Source: Bacteroidales bacterium
GTDB lineage: Bacteria > Bacteroidota > Bacteroidia > Bacteroidales > ML635J-15
Assembly (NCBI GenBank): GCA_017651185.1
Contig: JAGCDJ010000049.1
Location: forward strand, 1-64,000
Direction of reading: 5' to 3'
Length of the DNA stretch: 64,000 nt
The stretch's first letter is position 1; the number at the start of each line of letters is the position of its first letter. Position numbers and translations under genes: made by a program. The notes below the pieces were generated by a model. The model had not been told where the DNA came from and did not search any database. It saw only the letters and a list, made by a program, of their open reading frames with translations. Shown here piece after piece: positions 31,371-41,941 of this stretch.

Positions 31371-31997
31371 TTACGATAAACTATTCTCAAAAACGCAAAT
31401 TGACTTCTCTTCAACCATGAGAATCGAAGCCCACATAATATCGTATGTAGTTAATTCACTAGCAGTTACGACATTAACATCTTGCAAATTTCGTGCGGAC
31501 AAATATACATTTTTATTTGATTCCGACATAACAATTAAAACTTTTTTATTATCAAATTTGAAATTATTTTTCAAATTGACGATATTCTTAGTTTTAATTT
31601 CGTCAAAATTCAGATTATCAAGTACATAGATATTGTTGTCCTGCATCTTGTAAGTTAATGCCGACTTTCTTGCCAATCTTTTAACCTTCTTGTTGAGTTT
31701 GAAGTTGTAAACTCTTGGTTCTGGACCGAATACTCTACCTCCGCCTCTGAACAATGGGTTCTTGATGCTACCGAAACGAGCGGTACCAGTACCTTTCTGC
31801 TTTTTCAACTTCTTTGTACTACCGGAAACTATTCCTCTGTGCAACGATGAGTGTGTTCCCTGACGATTGTTTGCCATGTACTGCTTGCAGTCAAGGTAAA
31901 TGACATGGTCGTTGGGTTCGATTGCAAAAATGGAATCCTTCAATTCTACTTTGCGTCCGGTGTTTTCTCCAGATTTATTATATACTGCTACTTCCAT
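31371..31997 (-). CDS. rplD: 50S ribosomal protein L4
   Basis: 208 residues. QGTHSSLHRGIVSGSTKKLK and KGTGTARFGSIKNPLFRGGG form the extended loop that reaches into the tunnel wall, and KVKRLARKSALTYK follows. In E. coli L4 also represses the S10 operon. Its start overlaps the rplC stop by one base. Confidence 0.97.
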   Translation of the reverse strand: MEVAVYNKSGENTGRKVELKDSIFAIEPNDHVIYLDCKQYMANNRQGTHSSLHRGIVSGSTKKLKKQKGTGTARFGSIKNPLFRGGGRVFGPEPRVYNFKLNKKVKRLARKSALTYKMQDNNIYVLDNLNFDEIKTKNIVNLKNNFKFDNKKVLIVMSESNKNVYLSARNLQDVNVVTASELTTYDIMWASILMVEEKSICVFENSLS

Positions 31998-32614
31998 TAT
32001 CTTTCAATTATTAAATATGAACCTTTGGCACCCGGAACAGAACCTTTAACAATCAGAAGATTGCTTTCCGGAATAACCTTCAACACTCTCAAACTTGTAA
32101 CCTTTACGGAGTCACCTCCCATACGGCCACCCATACGCATTCCCTTGAATACTCTGGAAGGAGTAGAACATGCGCCCAAAGAACCAGGAGCTCTCAAGCG
32201 GTTGTGCTGACCGTGTGTCTTATCGTTTACACCGCCGAAACCGTGTCTCTTTACTACACCCTGGAATCCCTTACCTTTGGAAGTTCCACTAACGTCACAA
32301 AATTCACCTTCGATGAAGATATTTACATCTACTACTTCACCTAAAGCCACTTCCTTGCCGAAATCCTTGAACTCAACCAAATGCTTCTTGGGAGTTGTTC
32401 CTGCCTTTGCGAAATGACCTTTCATTGCTTTGGTCGTACGTTTTTCCTTTTTTTCATCGAATGCCAACTGAACTGCCTCGTAACCGTCCTTTTCTACAGT
32501 CTTCAACTGGGTTACAACGCAAGGTCCTGCCTCGATAACAGTGCATGGAATGTTCTTTCCCTCAACACTGAAAATGGAAGTCATACCTACTTTTTTACCA
32601 ATAATTCCTTGCAT
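31997..32614 (-). CDS. rplC: 50S ribosomal protein L3
   Basis: 205 residues: [20 protein letters not shown] at the start and [20 protein letters not shown] in the middle, the loop reaching the peptidyl transferase centre. L3 is one of the first proteins to bind 23S rRNA. Confidence 0.98.
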   Translation of the reverse strand: MQGIIGKKVGMTSIFSVEGKNIPCTVIEAGPCVVTQLKTVEKDGYEAVQLAFDEKKEKRTTKAMKGHFAKAGTTPKKHLVEFKDFGKEVALGEVVDVNIFIEGEFCDVSGTSKGKGFQGVVKRHGFGGVNDKTHGQHNRLRAPGSLGACSTPSRVFKGMRMGGRMGGDSVKVTSLRVLKVIPESNLLIVKGSVPGAKGSYLIIER

Positions 32615-32635
32615 TTCAATACTTTTTTAAAATTA

Positions 32636-32944
32636 CTAACTTGCTTTAATTTCCACATCTACGCCACTGGGCAATTCCAATTTCATCAACGCATCAATCG
32701 TCTTCGATGTCGTACTATAGATATCGAGCAAACGCTTGTACGAACTGAGTTCGAACTGTTCTCTCGACTTCTTGTTTACGAATGTCGAACGGTTGACAGT
32801 AAAAATACGCTTGTGAGTTGGCAGAGGAATAGGACCTCTTACAACTGCTCCGGTTGTTTTTACCGTTTTCAGAATCTTTTCTGCCGACTTGTCAACCAAG
32901 TTGTGGTCGTAAGATTTCAGCTTAATTCTAATTTTCTGATTCAT
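32636..32944 (-). CDS. rpsJ: 30S ribosomal protein S10
   Basis: 102 residues with [40 protein letters not shown] and a C-terminal VDVEIK segment. Besides its 30S role, S10 acts with NusB in antitermination. It is joined to fusA upstream with a 15-base gap; the Tu gene usually between them in proteobacteria is absent. Confidence 0.98.
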   Translation of the reverse strand: MNQKIRIKLKSYDHNLVDKSAEKILKTVKTTGAVVRGPIPLPTHKRIFTVNRSTFVNKKSREQFELSSYKRLLDIYSTTSKTIDALMKLELPSGVDVEIKAS

Positions 32945-32959
32945 ACTTAATTACTATAA

Positions 32960-35056
32960 TTAAAAAATAAATTTTCTATTGTCTATTAATTTCTGTTGTA
33001 TATCTGTAGGCACTTTCTCGTACGAAGAGAACTCCATGCTGAATATTGCTCTGCCTGAGCTCAATGTACGCAATGCCGTGATGTATCCGAATTGTTCTGC
33101 CAGCGGAACCTTGGCCTTCAACACCCTGTGCATACCCTTGGTATCCATACCTTCGATTACAGCTCTTCTTCTGTTAAGGTCTGCACTGATGTCGCCAAGA
33201 TATTCGTCTGGAGTAAGGATCTCTATCTTCATTATAGGTTCGAGCAATACGGTCTTGAGCATCTTTGATGCTTCCTTGAAGCAAACGCCTGCAGCAATCT
33301 TGAACGACAACTCGTCGCTGTCAACCGGGTGGAACGAAGCATCGATAAGCTCTACCTTCATGTTGTGGACAGGATAACCGAGTAGCGGACCATTCGACAT
33401 CGCCTCCTTGAATCCGGTTTCTACGCCCTTGACATACTCAGCAGGCAACTTGTCGCCTTTGAGTTTGTTGACGAATTCGAATCCGCTCTCGTCCGAATCT
33501 GCCGCACCGATGTTGACGGTAATGTCGGCAAACTTTCCTTTTCCACCTGTCTGCTTCTTGAACACCACATTGTGCTGCACGCTGCCGATAAACTCTTCCT
33601 TGTAGTTTACCTGCTGTTTGCCCTGAATTATCTTCAGACCGAACTCGCGAACGAGACGGTCGATGATAATTTCAAGATGAAGCTCGCCCATTCCGCTGAT
33701 GAGCATCTGTCCCGACATCTCGTCTATTCTAACGGCAAAAGTCGGATCTTCTTCCGACAACTTTTCAAGTGCTATGTTCAGCTTCTCTATGTCCGCCTGC
33801 GACTGTGCTTCGATGGCTATCGAGATCACAGGTTCAGGGAATTTCATCCTCTCCAAGACTATCGGTTTCCTTTCATCGCAAAGGGTATCGCCAGTGAAAA
33901 CATCCTTCAGTCCAACTACTGCGCAGATGTCGCCGGCCTCAACCGACTCTATCTGATTCTGCTTGTTGGAATGCATCTGGAATATTCTTGTAACCCTTTC
34001 CTTGCGACCAGTACGAACATTGTAAACCATGTCGCCGGTCTTTATTGAACCACTATATATTCTAAGGTATGAAAGTTTTCCGACAAAGGAGTTTGCCATT
34101 ATCTTGAAGCACATTGCTGCAAGAGGACCTTCGGCATCAGCATGGCGGCTGATGATTTCCTCGGTCTTTGGATGATGTCCGCTGATAGCTTTGACATCGA
34201 GTGGAGAAGGAAGATATTCGCATATTGCATCAAGCAATAATTGAATACCTTTGTTCTTGAATGCGGAACCGCAAAATACTGGAACGCATTTTTCCTCGAT
34301 AACAGCCTTGCGCAGTACCTTCTTTATGTCGGCAACCGATACGCTGTTTCTGTCGTCAAGGAACTTTTCCATGAGTTCGTCATCGAACTCAACGATTGTT
34401 TCCAATAATTTTTCGCGGTACTCTTCCACTTCCGACTTCATGGCTTCGGGGATTGCGATTTCGTTGAACTTTACGCCCAACGATTCTTCGTCCCATTCGT
34501 ATGCCTTGTTTTCGAGCAAGTCAACGATTCCAGAGAAAGAATCGCCGTCGCCTATCGGCAACTGCATTGCAACTGGGTTAGCACCGAGTTTCTTTTCAAT
34601 CTGCTGGAGAACGCCAATGAAGTCTGCTCCTGTCCTGTCCATCTTGTTGACGAAAGCAAGACGCGGAACATTGTACTTGTTTGCCTGATGCCAGACAGTT
34701 TCGCTCTGTGGCTCCACACCTCCTACCGCACAGAATACTGCAACAGCACCATCGAGCACGCGCAGCGACCTTTCGACCTCGACAGTGAAATCAACGTGTC
34801 CCGGAGTATCAATGATGTTGATTTTGTAATCATTATCATTTGTTTTCCAGAAAGCTGTCGTTGCTGCCGAAGTGATGGTTATGCCACGCTCCTGCTCCTG
34901 TGCCATCCAGTCCATTGTGGCAGTGCCTTCGTGGACTTCGCCAAGCTTGTAGTTGACACCGGTATAATACAAAATGCGCTCAGTAGTCGTAGTCTTACCT
35001 GCGTCTATGTGAGCCATTATGCCGATGTTTCTAGTATTTACAAGCGTAGCGTTCAT
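32960..35056 (-). CDS. fusA: Elongation factor G
   Basis: 698 residues. The GTPase G1 motif [20 protein letters not shown]3 DTPGHVDF, and G4 NKMD are present. Domains II-V follow with [14 protein letters not shown] and a C-terminal [17 protein letters not shown] end. EF-G drives translocation of tRNA and mRNA after peptide transfer. It lies 18 bases downstream of rpsG in the str-operon order. Confidence 0.99.
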   Translation of the reverse strand: MNATLVNTRNIGIMAHIDAGKTTTTERILYYTGVNYKLGEVHEGTATMDWMAQEQERGITITSAATTAFWKTNDNDYKINIIDTPGHVDFTVEVERSLRVLDGAVAVFCAVGGVEPQSETVWHQANKYNVPRLAFVNKMDRTGADFIGVLQQIEKKLGANPVAMQLPIGDGDSFSGIVDLLENKAYEWDEESLGVKFNEIAIPEAMKSEVEEYREKLLETIVEFDDELMEKFLDDRNSVSVADIKKVLRKAVIEEKCVPVFCGSAFKNKGIQLLLDAICEYLPSPLDVKAISGHHPKTEEIISRHADAEGPLAAMCFKIMANSFVGKLSYLRIYSGSIKTGDMVYNVRTGRKERVTRIFQMHSNKQNQIESVEAGDICAVVGLKDVFTGDTLCDERKPIVLERMKFPEPVISIAIEAQSQADIEKLNIALEKLSEEDPTFAVRIDEMSGQMLISGMGELHLEIIIDRLVREFGLKIIQGKQQVNYKEEFIGSVQHNVVFKKQTGGKGKFADITVNIGAADSDESGFEFVNKLKGDKLPAEYVKGVETGFKEAMSNGPLLGYPVHNMKVELIDASFHPVDSDELSFKIAAGVCFKEASKMLKTVLLEPIMKIEILTPDEYLGDISADLNRRRAVIEGMDTKGMHRVLKAKVPLAEQFGYITALRTLSSGRAIFSMEFSSYEKVPTDIQQKLIDNRKFIF

Positions 35057-35074
35057 TTTGTGCGGTCAGTAAAA

Positions 35075-35551
35075 CTAAAATTTGAAGTGAGAGAACGCCT
35101 TGTTAGCTTCTGCCATTCTGTGGGTATCTTCTTTCTTCTTGAAAGCAGAACCTTCGCAGTTGTAAGCAGCGAGAATTTCAGCAGAAAGTTTGTCGGCCAT
35201 TGACTTGCCAGCGCGCTTGCGAGCGAATGACAACATCCACTTGTGGCTGATAGAAATCTTTCTGTCGGCACGTATTTCGGTAGGAACCTGGAATGTAGCA
35301 CCACCTATTCTACGGCTCTTAACCTCTACGGATGGAGTGATGTTGTCGAGAGCTTTCTTCCATATTTCCAATGGAGTCTCTTCGCTGTCCTTCATCTTCT
35401 TTCCGATAAGGTCCATGCATTCATAAAAAATCTTAAATGAAGTGGATTTCTTTCCGTCCCACATCATATCGTTTACAAAACGAGTTACGCGAACATCATT
35501 ATACTTGGGATCCGGAAGAATCGTTCTTTTTCTTGGCTTAGATTTTCTCAT
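35075..35551 (-). CDS. rpsG: 30S ribosomal protein S7
   Basis: 158 residues. [20 protein letters not shown] at the start, [20 protein letters not shown], and [10 protein letters not shown] identify S7, which nucleates assembly of the 30S head. Confidence 0.98.
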   Translation of the reverse strand: MRKSKPRKRTILPDPKYNDVRVTRFVNDMMWDGKKSTSFKIFYECMDLIGKKMKDSEETPLEIWKKALDNITPSVEVKSRRIGGATFQVPTEIRADRKISISHKWMLSFARKRAGKSMADKLSAEILAAYNCEGSAFKKKEDTHRMAEANKAFSHFKF

Positions 35552-35575
35552 CTCTATTTATCTTTATACTACTAA

Positions 35576-35968
35576 TTATTTCTTTGCAGCAGCTTTTGCT
35601 TTCGGTCTCTTGGTTCCGTACTTGGAACGTCTCTGTGTACGTCCATCAACGCCGGCAGCATCCAAACCGCCTCTTACGATGTGATATCTTACACCTGGCA
35701 AATCCTTTACCCTGCCACCACGAACCATTACGATCGAGTGTTCCTGCAAGTTGTGACCTTCGCCTGGAATGTAAGCGTTGACTTCCTTACCGTTAGTTAA
35801 TCTAACCCTAGCAACCTTACGCATTGCTGAATTAGGTTTTTTAGGTGTTGTTGTGTACACTCTAGTACAAACACCTCTTCTCTGTGGGCACGAATCTAGT
35901 GCAGGCGATTTACTCTTGTCGGCTGCAACATATCTGCCTTTTCTTACTAATTGCTGTATCGTTGGCAT
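35576..35968 (-). CDS. rpsL: 30S ribosomal protein S12
   Basis: 130 residues. [12 protein letters not shown] starts it, and the decoding-centre segments [20 protein letters not shown] and [19 protein letters not shown] are intact, with the lysines at usual streptomycin-resistance positions unaltered (TPKKPNS, wild-type). It is the first gene of the long superoperon. Confidence 0.98.
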   Translation of the reverse strand: MPTIQQLVRKGRYVAADKSKSPALDSCPQRRGVCTRVYTTTPKKPNSAMRKVARVRLTNGKEVNAYIPGEGHNLQEHSIVMVRGGRVKDLPGVRYHIVRGGLDAAGVDGRTQRRSKYGTKRPKAKAAAKK

Positions 35969-36025
35969 ATAACCTATTTATTTTTAATAATTTTACTCTA
36001 ATTTACATTTACAAAATTTGGACTG

Positions 36026-36055
36026 CAAAGGTAGAACATTTTTTCTTACCAACAA
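36026..36055 (-). promoter_or_regulatory. Promoter of the rpsL-rplQ ribosomal superoperon
   Basis: On the minus strand TTG (36055-36053), 19 bases, then TACCTTTG (36033-36026): both boxes match the Bacteroidota housekeeping promoter exactly. It lies 58 bases before rpsL. The rest of the 296-base divergent gap to 36264 is A/T-rich and shows no gene. Confidence 0.85.
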
Positions 36056-36232
36056 TATAACTTTTTTATTTTTTTTAAAATAATTTTTGTGAGCAACTAA
36101 AAACTTATCAACACAAGCAAAAAATCACATAATGGTCTGATTACAAATTCGTACTTAATTGTCAAAAAAATATTATCAACAATTACCTCAAATTTAATTT
36201 TTTCTTCGTTCCATGCTTTTGCCAAATAGTAT

Positions 36233-36240
36233 TATCTTTG
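36233..36240 (+). promoter_or_regulatory. -7 element upstream of the beta-helix-like lipoprotein and uvrC
   Basis: TATCTTTG, a full match to TAnnTTTG, lies 24 bases before the chosen start at 36265. No clear TTG is found at 19-21 bases upstream. Confidence 0.55.
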
Positions 36241-36264
36241 CATTGTAATCATAAATTTAACGAA

Positions 36265-37359
36265 ATGAAACTGCGAATAATTCCTACCCTGACCCTTATT
36301 ATATTATTAATAGGTATAACTACTTTCTCATCGTGCGACATCGACACTACCAAGTCATCGACAGAGACCATAAGCACCGACATAACATCGGCAACCACAT
36401 GGGAAAGCGATAAGACCTACATAATAGAAAAGGACAACTTGTATATCAGTGACGTACTGACAATAGAACCAGGCACAACGATAAAGATAATGTCGGGTGG
36501 CAACATTATCATCAAGAGCAAAGGCAACATAGTCGCCAACGGCACTAGCGCAAAACCAATAGTTTTCACATCGGTGAAGGATGACAACCACGGTGACGAC
36601 ACAAACAAGGACGGCGACAACACTATTCCCGCCGCTGGCGACTGGGGATACATCAACCTTAATGGTTCGCAGAACTCATCGTTCGAAAACTGCTTGTTCC
36701 TATATGGCGGCCGCGACAATGCAAACCCAGCAACTGTCGACGTATCGTCAGAAGCGACTGCAACTTTCAACAACTGCACATTCGCATACAATTCAGGCAA
36801 CCTGCTGAACAACATCTATGTAGGCGCACTAAACGCTTCGAATGCAAGCAAGGATACAAAAATTAGCAACTGCAAATTCTACGGAAACAAAGTCCCCGTC
36901 ACCATTAACGCCGAAATGAGCATAGACAACTCGAACTCTTTCTCTAACGAAGGTACAGCAAACAAATGCAACGGAATTTTTGTTTCGGGAAGCAATGTCT
37001 CATCCGACATCAGTTGGCTCGAGGACGAAGTTGCATTCGTAGTGACCGCCCCAATCCTGCAAATAGACAGGAGCCAAACACTGACATTAGGCGACAACGT
37101 CGTCATAAAGTTTACCGAACACTCCTCACTGACGGTCATGTCGGGCGAAGGATGCCTTATAAACCATGACGGACCTGGCGTGTTCTTCACCTCTATAAAG
37201 GACGACGAGCACAAGGGCGACACAAATGGTGATGGTGACGAAACATCGCCCGACACAGCGGACTGGACTGGCATATACCTTGACAACTGGAAATCCACAA
37301 ACGGATACGCAAACTGGAACAACATACTTTACAACGACCCGCTTGCGACTGCAAAATAA
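36265..37359 (+). CDS. Putative right-handed beta-helix lipoprotein
   Basis: 364 residues from the start at 36265, where a signal with lipobox (TTFSSC) begins properly; a longer frame from 36238 adds nine unrelated residues. The mature part shows two similar halves, each with a segment like LTIEPGTTIKIMSGGNI or LTLGDNVVIKF followed by FTSVKDDNHGDDTN or FTSIKDDEHKGDTNGDGDE. The Asp/Asn-rich loops could bind calcium. Bacteroidota have many such parallel beta-helix surface proteins of unknown ligand. uvrC starts 6 bases downstream, an unexpected pairing for a surface lipoprotein. Confidence 0.7.
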   Translation: MKLRIIPTLTLIILLIGITTFSSCDIDTTKSSTETISTDITSATTWESDKTYIIEKDNLYISDVLTIEPGTTIKIMSGGNIIIKSKGNIVANGTSAKPIVFTSVKDDNHGDDTNKDGDNTIPAAGDWGYINLNGSQNSSFENCLFLYGGRDNANPATVDVSSEATATFNNCTFAYNSGNLLNNIYVGALNASNASKDTKISNCKFYGNKVPVTINAEMSIDNSNSFSNEGTANKCNGIFVSGSNVSSDISWLEDEVAFVVTAPILQIDRSQTLTLGDNVVIKFTEHSSLTVMSGEGCLINHDGPGVFFTSIKDDEHKGDTNGDGDETSPDTADWTGIYLDNWKSTNGYANWNNILYNDPLATAK

Positions 37360-37365
37360 AAAGCA

Positions 37366-39162
37366 ATGAACGCTACCGAACATGTAGCCGAAATCGTCAG
37401 GGCATTGCCAAAAGCGCCAGGCGTATACAGATACTTCGACAAGAACGGCACGATAATATACGTTGGCAAGGCAAAAAACTTGAAGAACCGCGTAAGTTCG
37501 TATTTCCTTTCTAACAACCTAAACCGCAAGACACAAATCCTTGTCAGCCAGATACGCGACATAGAATTTACCGTAGTTGACAGCGAAAGCGACGCTCTGC
37601 TCCTCGAAAACGTTCTGATAAAGCGACTGCAGCCCAAATACAACATACTGCTCAAGGACGACAAAACCTATCCGTGGGTCTGCATTACAAACGAGGAATT
37701 TCCAAGAATACTATACACTAGGCAAAAGACCGACAACGGAGAATACTTTGGTCCATTCTCTTCCGTATACACAATAAAGACCCTGCTTACGCTTATACAG
37801 CAACTCTACCCAGTACGCTCGTGCAAGCACAACATAACAGCACAGGGAATCAAGGACGGGAAATTCGACATCTGCCTCGACTACCATATCGGCAACTGCC
37901 AAGGTCCATGCATAGGCAAGGTGGATAGGGATACATACACGGAAATGTTTGCCGACATCAGGAAAATACTACGCGGTGACCTACAACTCGTACAAAACTA
38001 CCTTAAAGAAAAAATGCAGGCACATGCGACAAAACTCGAATTCGAGGAAGCGGCAAAACTGAAGCAAAAACTCGATATGCTCGAAAACTACCGCAGCAAA
38101 TCCACAATAGTCAACACAAACATAACCAACGTTGAAGCATTCGGTTTTGCAAAGGACATAAACTCGTGCTACATAAGTTACCTGCGAATCCGCAACGGAA
38201 CAATCATCGCTTCGCACTCGGTAGAGATAAAAAAGAGAATCGAGGAAACCGATGCCGACATGCTTGCATACGCCATCATCAACATCCGCGAAGAACTCGG
38301 CAGCGATGCGAAGACAATACTCCTGCCATTCGAAATCGACTTTCCGATAGACGGCATAAAATTCGAGTACCCGCAGAAAGGCGACAAGGGGAAAATAATG
38401 GAACTAGCCAACCGTAATGCAAAGTTCTTCATGCTTGAAAAGCACAAGCAGATAGAAGGCAAAGACCCCGAAAAGAATACATTGCGCAAGTTGGAAACCC
38501 TGAAATCGGACCTAAAAATGAATGAACTGCCAGTCCATATCGAGTGCTTCGACAACTCCAACATACAAGGAACAAACCCCGTTGCATCGTGCGTGGTATT
38601 CAAGAATGCCAAACCATCGAAAAAGGATTACAGGCATTTCAACATAAAGACAGTGGTTGGAGCAAACGACTTTGCATCGATGGAAGAAATCATCTACCGG
38701 CGCTACCGACGTCTGCTCGATGAAGGCGAACCATTGCCACAACTTATTGTGGTCGATGGAGGGAAAGTGCAACTTTCGTTTGCTGTGCGAAGTCTTGAAA
38801 AATTAGATTTAATAGGTAAGGTTACTATAATAGGCATTGCAAAACGTCTCGAAGAAATTTTTTTCCCAGGCGATGACATTCCGCTCTATCTTGACAAGAA
38901 TTCGGAATCACTGAAAATAATACAGCAAGCCCGCGACGAGGCGCACCGCTTCGGCATAACCTTCCATCGCAAAAAGCGCTCCGACAATTTCCTCAAGAGC
39001 GAACTTGACGACATAAAGGGCATAGGTCCGAAAACAAAAACCATCCTGCTCAACGAATTTAAGACCATCAGCGGCATAAAGGAAGCCAGCATGGAAAAAC
39101 TTACAGAAGCGTTAGGTGCAGCGAAGGCAGGAATTATATATGGGTATTTTCATAATTCATAA
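37366..39162 (+). CDS. uvrC: Excinuclease ABC subunit C (UvrC)
   Basis: 598 residues. The N-terminal GIY-YIG nuclease (PGVYRYFDKNGTIIYVGKAK), a UVR helix that binds UvrB (KLEFEEAAKLKQKLDML near residue 210), the RNase H-like second nuclease (IECFDNSNIQGTNPVASCVV) and the C-terminal helix-hairpin-helix region (IKGIGPKTKTILLNEF) are all present. It makes the 3' and 5' incisions in nucleotide excision repair. Confidence 0.98.
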   Translation: MNATEHVAEIVRALPKAPGVYRYFDKNGTIIYVGKAKNLKNRVSSYFLSNNLNRKTQILVSQIRDIEFTVVDSESDALLLENVLIKRLQPKYNILLKDDKTYPWVCITNEEFPRILYTRQKTDNGEYFGPFSSVYTIKTLLTLIQQLYPVRSCKHNITAQGIKDGKFDICLDYHIGNCQGPCIGKVDRDTYTEMFADIRKILRGDLQLVQNYLKEKMQAHATKLEFEEAAKLKQKLDMLENYRSKSTIVNTNITNVEAFGFAKDINSCYISYLRIRNGTIIASHSVEIKKRIEETDADMLAYAIINIREELGSDAKTILLPFEIDFPIDGIKFEYPQKGDKGKIMELANRNAKFFMLEKHKQIEGKDPEKNTLRKLETLKSDLKMNELPVHIECFDNSNIQGTNPVASCVVFKNAKPSKKDYRHFNIKTVVGANDFASMEEIIYRRYRRLLDEGEPLPQLIVVDGGKVQLSFAVRSLEKLDLIGKVTIIGIAKRLEEIFFPGDDIPLYLDKNSESLKIIQQARDEAHRFGITFHRKKRSDNFLKSELDDIKGIGPKTKTILLNEFKTISGIKEASMEKLTEALGAAKAGIIYGYFHNS

Positions 39163-39275
39163 ATACAACAATTAAAATTATTTTCCCTTTATCAAAAGCC
39201 CATTGTTGAGAAATAACCAATTTATTACAATATAGTTCTCTCATTTCCCTGTATTTTAGCAAAAAATATACTGAT

Positions 39276-39743
39276 ATGTGTGCCGCTGACATTCTAATCA
39301 TAATAGTAATATTGTTTTTCGCAATTAAAGGGCTTATCTGCGGACTTATAAAGGAAGCGGCTGGGATAGCAGCAGTGCTTGTTGGTCTGTTCATTGCCGT
39401 AAACTTCTCGGGATGGCTGTCGGACTGGATACTCGAAAAAGGATGGTTCGACCCCAAATACATCGAGGTTATCAGTTTTGCTGCCATTTTCCTCGGCGTA
39501 ATACTGCTGGTAATACTTCTGTCGAAACTGCTGAACAAATTTGCCGACGCCATAAGTTTAAACTGGCTTAATAAACTGGCTGGTTTCGTGTTTGGCGGCA
39601 TAAAGGGCGCACTGATTGTCGGAGGCGTATGCTACCTCGCCGAGCGCATCATACAAAACTTCAGCATTACGGAACACGAGTTCCTTACCGATTCGAAGAT
39701 TTACGCCCAACTACTGGATGTGTTCGGAAAAATATTCCTGTAA
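39276..39743 (+). CDS. CvpA-family membrane protein
   Basis: 155 residues with four hydrophobic helices (about 4-22, 25-45, 65-86, 105-125). The opening (ADILIIIVILFFAIKGLICG) and the GxxGxxxxxAGIAAVLVGLF-type second helix match CvpA, linked to colicin V production and to envelope integrity in E. coli. Its 3' end overlaps the convergent lipid A deacylase-like gene by 33 bases. The 113-base gap after uvrC holds no other gene. Confidence 0.85.
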   Translation: MCAADILIIIVILFFAIKGLICGLIKEAAGIAAVLVGLFIAVNFSGWLSDWILEKGWFDPKYIEVISFAAIFLGVILLVILLSKLLNKFADAISLNWLNKLAGFVFGGIKGALIVGGVCYLAERIIQNFSITEHEFLTDSKIYAQLLDVFGKIFL

Positions 39744-40859
39744 CCTGCTTCTCTTCCACCTTCGGCACGAGAATCCTACTCCGCACTCAATATAACGCGC
39801 CTTGAAACCATGCGCCTTAAGCGAAAGGTTGAGGAACATGAAATCGGTCATATAATATTTCGCTCCCATCCGGAAATAAACCCAGTCGTATGCCCACGCC
39901 TTGTTGTAAACGTATACGCCTACATACGACACAAGTTCAAACCTGCGGTACACAAGTTGATGTCCTGCGGCAATGCCAAACTTCACAATCTCCGAAAACT
40001 TGTCGTACCACAATGTTAGCCCCCTCTGATCGTTGAAATAATAGTATTTCATGTTTTCGTTGTAGAACATGTCGAACGATGCGCCAACCTTGCCAATCTT
40101 ACCATATTGATAGCAGTAACCCGCAGCAACCGTACTGCATATAAAACCTCCGCCCCTGCCCTCGTAGCCAACCGAATACTCATCGGCTGTAGCACAAGTA
40201 CCAAATATCCATGCTTCATGAGGCGAAAGTCCTTCGGCATAGTCGCGACGCTCCTTCGTATAATCACGCTGCGCTATGTCCTTTGACAAAGCAATGGATA
40301 TAACGCCCTGATTAAGGCCGAGATTTGGTTTGAGTACCGCCCCGTTTGAATAGTGCATAAACATAGGCATAAGTTTCAACTCAAAACCATACGGCAACCT
40401 AAATGCAACGTCAAGTCCTGCACTAAAATAAAAGCAAATCGGAGTACTTATGGCCAAATTTTCAGGATTATTAACTCGGTCATACCTGCGAGTAAGATAG
40501 GCAAGCCCAGCATTCACACGCAAACCCAACCTGAAATGCTCCCTCGAAAAAAGGTCAAAGTCCATAAACGAATATGCCGACCACGCCGAACCTAAAACTT
40601 TCGGACTTCCAAGGTAATTGTAACTTACACCGAAACCATGCTGAGGAAAACGATATTTCACATCGTAGAAATTATCGGAATGCGTGCAAAAGTAATAGTT
40701 CAGTTCTCCACCTGCAGTAGTATGCAGCAACGACTCCATGCCAGCCCTATGCGGGATAGTAGAACCTCCATAAAGTTTCATCTCGATGCTATGCGTCCTT
40801 TGTGCCAACGCATATTGGCAGAGAATAAGCAGGAAAAACAAGGGTAACAATTTCCTCAT
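39711..40859 (-). CDS. PagL-like acyloxyacyl hydrolase / lipid A deacylase family outer-membrane protein
   Basis: 382 residues with a signal peptide (LPLFFLLILCQYALAQ) and an all-beta mature protein. The catalytic PagL motif is visible as MHYSNGAVLKPNLGLN (His and Ser, with Asn). PagL removes the 3-O-linked acyl chain of lipid A at the outer membrane; Bacteroidota members are larger than the 150-residue enterobacterial ones. The start at 40859 is chosen for its signal peptide. The upstream neighbour is an LptF/G permease 2 bases away, consistent with LPS work. The 3' end overlaps cvpA by 33 bases convergently. Confidence 0.75.
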   Translation of the reverse strand: MRKLLPLFFLLILCQYALAQRTHSIEMKLYGGSTIPHRAGMESLLHTTAGGELNYYFCTHSDNFYDVKYRFPQHGFGVSYNYLGSPKVLGSAWSAYSFMDFDLFSREHFRLGLRVNAGLAYLTRRYDRVNNPENLAISTPICFYFSAGLDVAFRLPYGFELKLMPMFMHYSNGAVLKPNLGLNQGVISIALSKDIAQRDYTKERRDYAEGLSPHEAWIFGTCATADEYSVGYEGRGGGFICSTVAAGYCYQYGKIGKVGASFDMFYNENMKYYYFNDQRGLTLWYDKFSEIVKFGIAAGHQLVYRRFELVSYVGVYVYNKAWAYDWVYFRMGAKYYMTDFMFLNLSLKAHGFKARYIECGVGFSCRRWKRSRLQEYFSEHIQ

Positions 40860-40861
40860 AA

Positions 40862-41941
40862 TCACTTTGCCGCTGTAATAAAGACCGCAATCGCAATCAA
40901 CGCGAAAATTATGTTCGGAACCCAAACTGCGAGCATGGGACTCAACAATCCACCCAATGCAAAAGTCGTGGAAAATCGCTGGAACAGAATATATGAAAAA
41001 CTTAAAAGCATTCCGATTCCAATATTAACACCCATTCCGCCACGACGTTTCTTAACAGACAAGGCAAACCCGATTATCGTAAGCACAAACGTAGAAAAAG
41101 GTGTTGCCATACGGCTGTATAGTTCTATCTCACTGGAAATCACCGCCGATGTACCCGACAGTTTCTGCTCTGCAATATATGCGCGCAACTCCTTGTCGTT
41201 CAATGCCTCTACTGTGGTGTTCTTCTTAAAGAAGTCTTCGGGCGTGATGCGTATTGCAGTATCCATCACCGCGCCAGTCTCTATGCTTTCCTTTCCGTCG
41301 TCAAAGGTACGCAGGCAATAGTCCTTGACCTTCCACAATTGATTTTTTTCGTCCCACTGCATCATGTCGGCAGTTAGTTTCGACCTCAAAGTCACGCCCT
41401 CAAATTTTTCAAGCGATAGCCGCAATCCTACACCATGTTCACGGTTGAAACTCTCGATGTAGAAATAGACACCCGGTTCGAGTTGCCTATGAATATTGAA
41501 TGAACTTACCTTCTGCCCACCTTTCGCAACATACATCTCCTCGAAAGCGAGTCGCTCCTTGTTGCAGTCGGGAATAATATAGTTGCCAAGTATGAACGAA
41601 AACGCCGTTATTATCACACAACCGATAAAATATGGATAAAGCAGCCGCACCTTGCTTATACCGCTTGCAAACACAGCGATGAACTCAGACTTTCCTGCCA
41701 TCTTTGAAGTGAAGAATATCACCGAGATAAACACGAAAAGGGAACTGAACAGATTGGCAAAATTAGGAATGAAGTTAAGGTAATACTTGACAATGATGTC
41801 GGGGACGCTTGCTCCGCGGTCAATGAAATTGTCAATCTTCTCGGAAATGTCGAACACCACAGCCACAAGGACTATGAGGGAAAGGGCAAGGAAGAACGTG
41901 CCCATGAATTTCCGTAGAATATACCAATCAAGTTTCTTCAA
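40862..41941 (-). CDS. LptF/LptG-family LPS export permease
   Basis: 359 residues. It begins MKKLDWYILRKFMGTFFLAL, typical of LptG/LptF, with membrane helices about 15-35, 60-85, 100-122 and three near the C-terminus, and a large periplasmic beta-jellyroll between. It works with LptB to extract LPS from the inner membrane. The start codon is TTG, directly after the tgt stop codon (TAGTTG), suggesting coupled translation. Neighbours are tgt and a lipid A deacylase-like gene. Confidence 0.92.
   Translation of the reverse strand: MKKLDWYILRKFMGTFFLALSLIVLVAVVFDISEKIDNFIDRGASVPDIIVKYYLNFIPNFANLFSSLFVFISVIFFTSKMAGKSEFIAVFASGISKVRLLYPYFIGCVIITAFSFILGNYIIPDCNKERLAFEEMYVAKGGQKVSSFNIHRQLEPGVYFYIESFNREHGVGLRLSLEKFEGVTLRSKLTADMMQWDEKNQLWKVKDYCLRTFDDGKESIETGAVMDTAIRITPEDFFKKNTTVEALNDKELRAYIAEQKLSGTSAVISSEIELYSRMATPFSTFVLTIIGFALSVKKRRGGMGVNIGIGMLLSFSYILFQRFSTTFALGGLLSPMLAVWVPNIIFALIAIAVFITAAK

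Noticed and set aside
35969..36264. Small RNA or gene in the rpsL-lipoprotein gap
   Set aside because: Only the two divergent promoters are supported; no stable hairpin or reading frame was seen.
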